A stretch of 64,000 nt of DNA from Gilvimarinus japonicus (GTDB lineage Bacteria > Pseudomonadota > Gammaproteobacteria > Pseudomonadales > Cellvibrionaceae), in the NCBI RefSeq assembly GCF_042847215.1, contig NZ_AP031500.1, positions 1,674,001 to 1,738,000 of the forward strand, in the 5' to 3' direction. The translations under genes and the position numbers were made by a program. Below, piece after piece: positions 59,674 through 64,000 of the stretch. Below the pieces are notes generated by a model. The model saw only the letters and a program-made list of their open reading frames with translations, searched no databases and was not told where the DNA came from. How positions within the stretch are numbered: the first letter of the stretch is position 1; each line of letters opens with the position of its first letter.

Positions 59674-60453
59674 ATGCTCCGTATTTTTGCTGTTTTTTTT
59701 GTGTTGTTGGTAAGTGTGCTGACCCATGCTGCCGAGGTTAAGCCGACAAATAAGATGACTCACGTATTTATGGCTGGCGATTCGACCATGTCGATTAAAG
59801 AGGTTAAGGATTACCCCGAAACCGGCTGGGGCGTTCCTTTCAGTTATTTTTTTGACGAGCACCTGGTAGTGGATAACCGCGCGCGCAACGGCCGCAGTAC
59901 GCGCACGTTTAAAAGCGAAGGTCGCTGGCAGAGCATTATGGACGAGCTAAGCTCAGATGATTATGTGTTTATCCAGTTTGGGCACAATGATCAGTCCGAG
60001 CATAAAAAAGATCGTTATACGCCACCCAAAGACTTTCAGGCGAATTTAACCGGTTTTGTGGCGGATGTACGCAGCAAGGGCGCAGAGCCTATTTTGCTGA
60101 CCCCCATCACTCGCCGCTATTTTAACGAGCAAGGTGTGATCGAGCCTACCCATGGGGTATACGCCGATTTGGTGCGCGACGTAGCGCGCGAGCAAAAAGT
60201 GACCTTGCTCGATATGGAGGCGATCACTCGTGAGTACTTTCAGGCAATGGGTGATGATTTATCGGCGCTGCGCTTTATGCATATTGCCGCTGATTTGCAC
60301 CCCAACTACCCTATAGGGGTGAGCGACGACACGCACTTGAATCACTTAGGTGCCCGCGAGGTCGCACAGTTGGTGTTGACAGAGCTCAAGCGCCAACAAC
60401 ACCCGCTGGCGAGCCGTCTGCGCACCCCCGATCCAAAACACTTAAAACGCTAG
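59674..60453 (+). CDS. Secreted rhamnogalacturonan acetylesterase (CE12-like SGNH)
   Basis: Exported esterase of 259 residues with signal peptide ending THAAEV. SGNH blocks are intact: GDST with the serine near residue 37, NRARNGRST, QFGHNDQ, and DDTHLNHLGA with Asp and His. The sequence AGDSTM and ETGWGVPF is typical of CE12 enzymes that remove acetyl groups from pectin-type rhamnogalacturonan. It points to plant or algal polysaccharide use. It stands alone, with the operon promoter of the next genes starting directly after its stop. Confidence 0.88.
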   Translation: MLRIFAVFFVLLVSVLTHAAEVKPTNKMTHVFMAGDSTMSIKEVKDYPETGWGVPFSYFFDEHLVVDNRARNGRSTRTFKSEGRWQSIMDELSSDDYVFIQFGHNDQSEHKKDRYTPPKDFQANLTGFVADVRSKGAEPILLTPITRRYFNEQGVIEPTHGVYADLVRDVAREQKVTLLDMEAITREYFQAMGDDLSALRFMHIAADLHPNYPIGVSDDTHLNHLGAREVAQLVLTELKRQQHPLASRLRTPDPKHLKR

Positions 60454-60457
60454 TTAT

Positions 60458-60471
60458 TACAATCTGTTACA
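60458..60471 (+). promoter_or_regulatory. RstA-box-like site upstream of the MipA operon
   Basis: TACAATCTGTTACA differs from the E. coli RstA consensus TACATNTNGTTACA at two of twelve informative positions. It contains a direct repeat TTACA-N5-TTACA, the usual arrangement for OmpR-type dimers. A -10-like TATAGT lies at 60515. The operon it precedes encodes an RstA-type regulator, so autoregulation is inferred. Confidence 0.55.
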
Positions 60472-60582
60472 AAACCGCCGGGTGATTTAGTAGCTATATC
60501 CTCACAATTTTTCTTATAGTGAAGGGATTTCGGCGCAAAGAGCCCGAAGTGGAGTTATGTTAACGGTGATTGAGGTAGTGAT

Positions 60583-61587
60583 GTGGGGGCAATCTTGAAC
60601 CTGATGCGCAGAGCGTGGCTTATGGCGGGGCTATTGTCTGCGCTGTTTTGGGTGCCCATAGCGGGTGCTGCGGACCCGCATTGCCAAGAACATCCGAGTG
60701 ATTGCATTGCCGTTGGTGAATGGCAGGTGTCCTTAGGTGTTGGCTTGGGCGGACGTACTAACCCATTGGTGGGTGGCGACGATATTCCGGTATTGCTGTT
60801 ACCCCAGGCCAGCTACTACGGTGAGCGGTTCTTTTTTGATACCACCACGGTAGGTTTTACACTGCTTGAGACTCCGCGTCAGTCACTGTCATTGGTGTCG
60901 ACCTTAGGGCTCGATCATATGTATTTCAATGATCTGTCACTGGGTAATTTTGTGATTGAAGGCGCGGGTGGCAGCTATGCCCTCAGTGCCGCTCCGTCAG
61001 AGCAAAATGTTACCGACGATATGATCGTCCCCGAAGACAACACCAACACGCCTAATACCACCGACAAAGACGGCCCCAGTGAGTTTTTTCACAAAACGGT
61101 AAATGCTACCAGTGAGCGGGGTGATCTAGTCACGCTGGATAATTTGAGTCCTCGCCGGATGGCGGTTTTGGGTGGCCTGGAATACAGCGTTTACTATCAA
61201 AACACCGGGCTTAGCCTGCAGGCTTTGAGTGACTTAATTGCGGTGCACGGCGGGCAGGAGGTTCGCTTTGGGGTCGATCATCGTTTTCAGCAAGGGCAAA
61301 ATGAATACACACTAGCTGGCGGGTTTGTGTGGCAGGGCGATGAGTTGGTGGACTACTACTATGGGTTGGATGCCGGAGAAGTGGAGCAAGCCCCCGAGTT
61401 ACAGTATCAAGCTGACGATAGTGTCACCCCGTATCTTCGGCTCGACTGGCGCCGGCCCTTAAGCAAGCGCTGGACGTTGCAGGCGACGCTCCACCAAAAG
61501 TGGTTTGGCAGCGCCATTAAAGACAGTCCTCTGGTTGATCGCAGCGGTTCGAGCACGGTATTTATTGGGGGTATTTACCATTTTTAG
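60583..61587 (+). CDS. MipA/OmpV-family outer membrane protein
   Basis: Predicted outer-membrane beta-barrel of 334 residues. Signal peptide around LMAGLLSALFWVPIAGAAD; the body has alternating amphipathic strands and an aromatic C-terminus (FIGGIYHF) as needed for BAM recognition. WQVSLGVGLGGRTNPLVGGDDIPVLLLP is typical of MipA/OmpV proteins, which act as scaffolds for murein enzymes or as porin-like proteins. GTG 60583 has GAGG upstream; ATG 60604 is possible. A long polar insertion (residues about 140-190) is unusual. First gene of a four-gene signalling operon. Confidence 0.83.
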   Translation: MGAILNLMRRAWLMAGLLSALFWVPIAGAADPHCQEHPSDCIAVGEWQVSLGVGLGGRTNPLVGGDDIPVLLLPQASYYGERFFFDTTTVGFTLLETPRQSLSLVSTLGLDHMYFNDLSLGNFVIEGAGGSYALSAAPSEQNVTDDMIVPEDNTNTPNTTDKDGPSEFFHKTVNATSERGDLVTLDNLSPRRMAVLGGLEYSVYYQNTGLSLQALSDLIAVHGGQEVRFGVDHRFQQGQNEYTLAGGFVWQGDELVDYYYGLDAGEVEQAPELQYQADDSVTPYLRLDWRRPLSKRWTLQATLHQKWFGSAIKDSPLVDRSGSSTVFIGGIYHF

Positions 61588-61990
61588 TCCGCACTTGCCG
61601 GCGCTGGTGTTGGGTATTGGCATCACGCTGTTAGCGGTGGTTCCGGTGTACGCGGCGTCAGACAATGGCGCTGTGGAGTTAATTGTTCAACCAAGCTTAT
61701 GTGTGCTGGCCGAAGGTGAAAGCGTCTGCCGCGATCAGGTAAAGATAAACTGGCGCGCGCCGCACAGTCGTTCGCTGTGTCTGTATGAATCCGGCGAGCC
61801 CGACCCGCTTGATTGTTGGCAACAGACACGCTCCGGTAGCCACACCTCTGTGCTAGAGGCTGAAAGTGATGTGCAATTTCAACTGGTTGAGGCGAGCGGC
61901 CGGCAGGTGGTTGCCAGTCGCGCTTTTGAGGTCGTCGCCGACGCCAAACGCTACCGTCGTCGGCGGCGTAATCCATGGAGTTTTTTTTGA
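61565..61990 (+). CDS. DUF3019 secreted protein
   Basis: Small exported protein with a hydrophobic start (LPALVLGIGITLLAVVPVYAAS) and a mature domain of about 110 residues. ELIVQPSLCVLAEGESVCRDQVKINW and SLCLYES, CWQQ, FEVVADAKRYRRRRRNPW match DUF3019, a family found next to MipA and RstA/RstB-type genes. Two cysteine pairs suggest a disulfide-linked beta sandwich. The start is uncertain: TTG 61565 and TTG 61595 are candidates, both without a clear ribosome site, so translation may be coupled to the MipA gene that it overlaps. Confidence 0.75.
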   Translation: MGVFTIFSPHLPALVLGIGITLLAVVPVYAASDNGAVELIVQPSLCVLAEGESVCRDQVKINWRAPHSRSLCLYESGEPDPLDCWQQTRSGSHTSVLEAESDVQFQLVEASGRQVVASRAFEVVADAKRYRRRRRNPWSFF

Positions 61991-62679
61991 TGAGTGTGGT
62001 GCTGTTAGCCGAAGATGATGAACGTCTGGCCGGTTTAGTAAAAGATTTTTTGCAAGCCAATGACTTCACGGTTGTGGTTGAGTCCCACGGATTGAATGTG
62101 CCCCGTCAAGTGCAAAACCTGCAGCCGGATATTGTGATTTTGGATTTAATGCTGCCAGGCAAAGATGGCATTAGCATCTGCAAAGAAATTCGCCCCAACT
62201 ATGAAGGGCCAGTGCTGATGTTAACCGCTCGCGATGCCGATGCCGATCAGGTGCTCGGGTTTGAGGTCGGCGCCGATGATTATGTTATTAAACCCGCGGA
62301 GCCTCGGGTATTACTCGCGCGTATTCACGCACTTTTGCGCCGCTCTAATCGCGAGCCTGTGGACACCGGTGATGTCACAATAGGGCAGTTAAAGTTGCGC
62401 ACTCACGCTCGAGAGGTTCAGTTTGCCGGGGAGCCAGTGCCACTGTCTAGCCACGAGTACGATTTGTTGTTAACACTGGCGCGCCAAGCGGGCAAGGTGC
62501 TGAGCCGGGAGTATTTATTTACCACGATTTGTCAGCGCCCCTATGATGGGCTGGATCGCACCGTGGATGTCCGAGTCTCGCATTTACGCAAAAAGCTTGG
62601 TGATAATAGCGATAACCCTACGCGTATAAAAACGGTGTGGGGGCGCGGCTATATGTTGGTGGCCGACGCGTGGGAATAA
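61990..62679 (+). CDS. OmpR-family response regulator (RstA-like)
   Basis: Two-domain regulator of 229 residues. Receiver: acidic pair in VLLAEDDER, phospho-acceptor in VILDLMLPGKDG near residue 53, Thr in LTAR and Lys in YVIKPAEPR. The winged-helix output domain (LSSHEYDLLLTLARQ, VDVRVSHLRKKLGD, RIKTVWGRGYML) binds DNA. ATG 61990 overlaps the DUF3019 stop as TGATG and has GGAG 9 nt upstream. The kinase gene overlaps its end by 10 nt. Confidence 0.93.
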   Translation: MSVVLLAEDDERLAGLVKDFLQANDFTVVVESHGLNVPRQVQNLQPDIVILDLMLPGKDGISICKEIRPNYEGPVLMLTARDADADQVLGFEVGADDYVIKPAEPRVLLARIHALLRRSNREPVDTGDVTIGQLKLRTHAREVQFAGEPVPLSSHEYDLLLTLARQAGKVLSREYLFTTICQRPYDGLDRTVDVRVSHLRKKLGDNSDNPTRIKTVWGRGYMLVADAWE

Positions 62680-64000
62680 GTGCTTTGCTTGGGCGCACTT
62701 TTTTAACGCTTTATTTAATTGTCGTACTCGTTATTTTAGGGGCCGGCTGGGGGCTCGATCGTCTGTATTTGTCGGTGACTAACCCCGAGCGGCCAGACCC
62801 CATTAATCGTGCATTTTTTACCTTGCTTGAAACCAATGTCATTGCCGCTGTGCAAGCGGGTGCGACACCGATAGTGGCGTTGCGCGGTCAGCTTGATAAG
62901 CTGGCGCTGCCAGCCCACGCCTATCAACTGTCTGATCTCGCGGACTCCAGCCTGAAGCAAGAAATTCTTGCGGGTACCCCGGTGGTGTTAACTGCCGAGC
63001 AGCAGCGTCAAGTGTATTACCGCTTGCGCAATACCGATTTAGTGGTGCGTTTGGTGTTGCCGGCGGAACCCGAGCAAGGAGTGTGGTACCGGTTGTTGTT
63101 GGTGATTTTTTACCTGCTTTTGGCGCTGGTTATTTATTTGTGGATTTGGCCCTTGGTGCGTGATTTGCGCTCGCTGCAAGCTCAGGCGCGCCTTGTCGGT
63201 CGGGCTGACATGGGCGCGCGAGTGCGGCTTAGTCCACGCTCGGCGGTGTACAGTTTGTCGCAAGAATTTAATCGTATGCAGCAGCGTATCGATGAGTTGC
63301 TGGCGTCTTATCGGGAGATGACCTATGCAGTTTCTCATGAGTTGCGCACCCCGTTGGCGCGTATGAAATTCGCGTTGGAGTTGTCGGAAGGGGACATTTC
63401 CGCAGAACAGCGTCAGCGACAAATGGTTAACTTGCGCACCGATGTCGCGCAGATGGATGCCCTGATCAATCAATTGTTAAATTACGCCGGCTTTGAAACC
63501 CAAACGCAGGCGCTCACCTTGCAAGCGGGTGCCCCCGGAGCACTGCGTGCCTTGGTGGAGGGCTTGACCGATAATCTCATCAGGCGAGGTACAGCGGCCG
63601 CGACGCGAATGCCGGTGTTTCATCTTGACGACCAATTGGCCGGTAAGCGTGTCTGTTGCGAGTGGAACTTGTTTGAGCGCGTACTGCAAAACCTATTGGG
63701 TAATGCGGCAAAATATGCCGACACTCAGGTGCAGGTGACGTTAGCCTATGACAGTGGCAGTTATTGGGTAGCGGTAGAAGATGATGGGCCGGGTATCGCC
63801 GATGACGATTGCGCACGGGTGTTTGATTCGTTTGTTCGGTTGCATCAGGAGCCCTCCCGTGACAGTCAAGGGTTCGGCTTGGGGTTGGCAATCGTTAAGC
63901 GTATTGTCGATTGGCATGGCGGTACGGTTATGGTGACCCGTAGTCAGGCTTTAGGGGGGGCGTGCTTTACGTTGCGCTGGCCTGAACCTGATGATCCGCC
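62670..64000 (+). CDS. Sensor histidine kinase (RstB-like), 3' end outside window
   Basis: Membrane kinase, 443 codons visible, running off the right edge. GTG 62670 overlaps the regulator gene. Order: TM1 (LTLYLIVVLVILGAGW), periplasmic sensor of about 125 residues, TM2 (LLLVIFYLLLALVIYLWIW), HAMP, HisKA with AVSHELRTPLARMKF, and HATPase with NLLGNAAKYA, DDGPGI and GFGLGLAIVKRIVDWHGG. Short but real: the visible part reaches the end of the HATPase domain, so only a few residues may be missing. It should phosphorylate the neighbouring regulator in response to an envelope signal. Confidence 0.92.
   Translation, partial: MGISALLGRTFLTLYLIVVLVILGAGWGLDRLYLSVTNPERPDPINRAFFTLLETNVIAAVQAGATPIVALRGQLDKLALPAHAYQLSDLADSSLKQEILAGTPVVLTAEQQRQVYYRLRNTDLVVRLVLPAEPEQGVWYRLLLVIFYLLLALVIYLWIWPLVRDLRSLQAQARLVGRADMGARVRLSPRSAVYSLSQEFNRMQQRIDELLASYREMTYAVSHELRTPLARMKFALELSEGDISAEQRQRQMVNLRTDVAQMDALINQLLNYAGFETQTQALTLQAGAPGALRALVEGLTDNLIRRGTAAATRMPVFHLDDQLAGKRVCCEWNLFERVLQNLLGNAAKYADTQVQVTLAYDSGSYWVAVEDDGPGIADDDCARVFDSFVRLHQEPSRDSQGFGLGLAIVKRIVDWHGGTVMVTRSQALGGACFTLRWPEPDDP

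Noticed and set aside
1..64000. CRISPR array, prophage or complete insertion sequence
   Set aside because: No regularly spaced short repeats, phage structural or integrase genes, or transposase ORFs were seen.

Overview
The window looks like a chromosomal segment of a marine, polysaccharide-using gammaproteobacterium of the Cellvibrionales type (Gilvimarinus, Saccharophagus or Teredinibacter relatives). This is inferred from gene content and order: bamC next to an MBL hydrolase, rsmJ, lepA-lepB-DUF4845-rnc-era-recO, cysM-rlmD, an orphan gspA-gspB pair, truC-rsuA, a CE12-type rhamnogalacturonan acetylesterase and a MipA/DUF3019/RstA/RstB signalling unit. No species can be named from the sequence alone.

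Layout. 1-4.8 kb holds envelope and housekeeping genes (bamC end, MBL hydrolase, PilZ protein, LRR lipoprotein, OmpA lipoprotein, rsmJ). 4.9-9.9 kb holds a 2OG-Fe(II) oxygenase and a predicted peptide-ligation/proteolysis cluster: circularly permuted ATP-grasp, alpha-E protein, zinc-ribbon metallopeptidase and, convergent, an Anbu-type proteasome-like peptidase. selO follows. 11.7-21.9 kb is a mosaic accessory region: a YoeB/YefM toxin-antitoxin pair, an AT-rich membrane-anchored orphan, a HicB-like remnant, a NADAR protein, a TetR-controlled RND pump and a DUF4145 gene whose stop codon lies inside an integron attC-like hairpin. Dispersed through it are at least three long and two broken copies of a structured repeat whose stems differ in sequence but keep their pairing. 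21.9-43.7 kb is mostly core: dienelactone hydrolase/DUF1461, MFS, dapE, lepA to recO, a GacS/BarA-type kinase, cysM-rlmD, gspAB, an RluA-like synthase and an alpha/beta hydrolase.

44-50.5 kb carries tRNA-Asn with two decayed tandem copies, a J-domain protein, a spermidine-synthase-like protein, an RNA-modification operon (truC-rsuA-rsmC-like), folD and a Pro-Arg-His tRNA operon. 50.7-64 kb holds a flavin reductase, an intergenic region with four consensus DnaA boxes, gpsA, DUF4389, sixA, hydrolase-DUF4892, folE, prmB, aroC, an omega-amidase-like nitrilase, the acetylesterase and the MipA-DUF3019-response regulator-kinase operon, preceded by a near-consensus RstA box. The kinase runs off the right edge.

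The most interesting non-textbook signals are the covarying repeat family, the solitary attC-bounded DUF4145 cassette, the DnaA-box cluster, the tRNA-Asn array with decayed copies, an inverted-repeat-bounded noncoding element at 41.1 kb, and the Anbu-linked cluster with a zinc peptidase.
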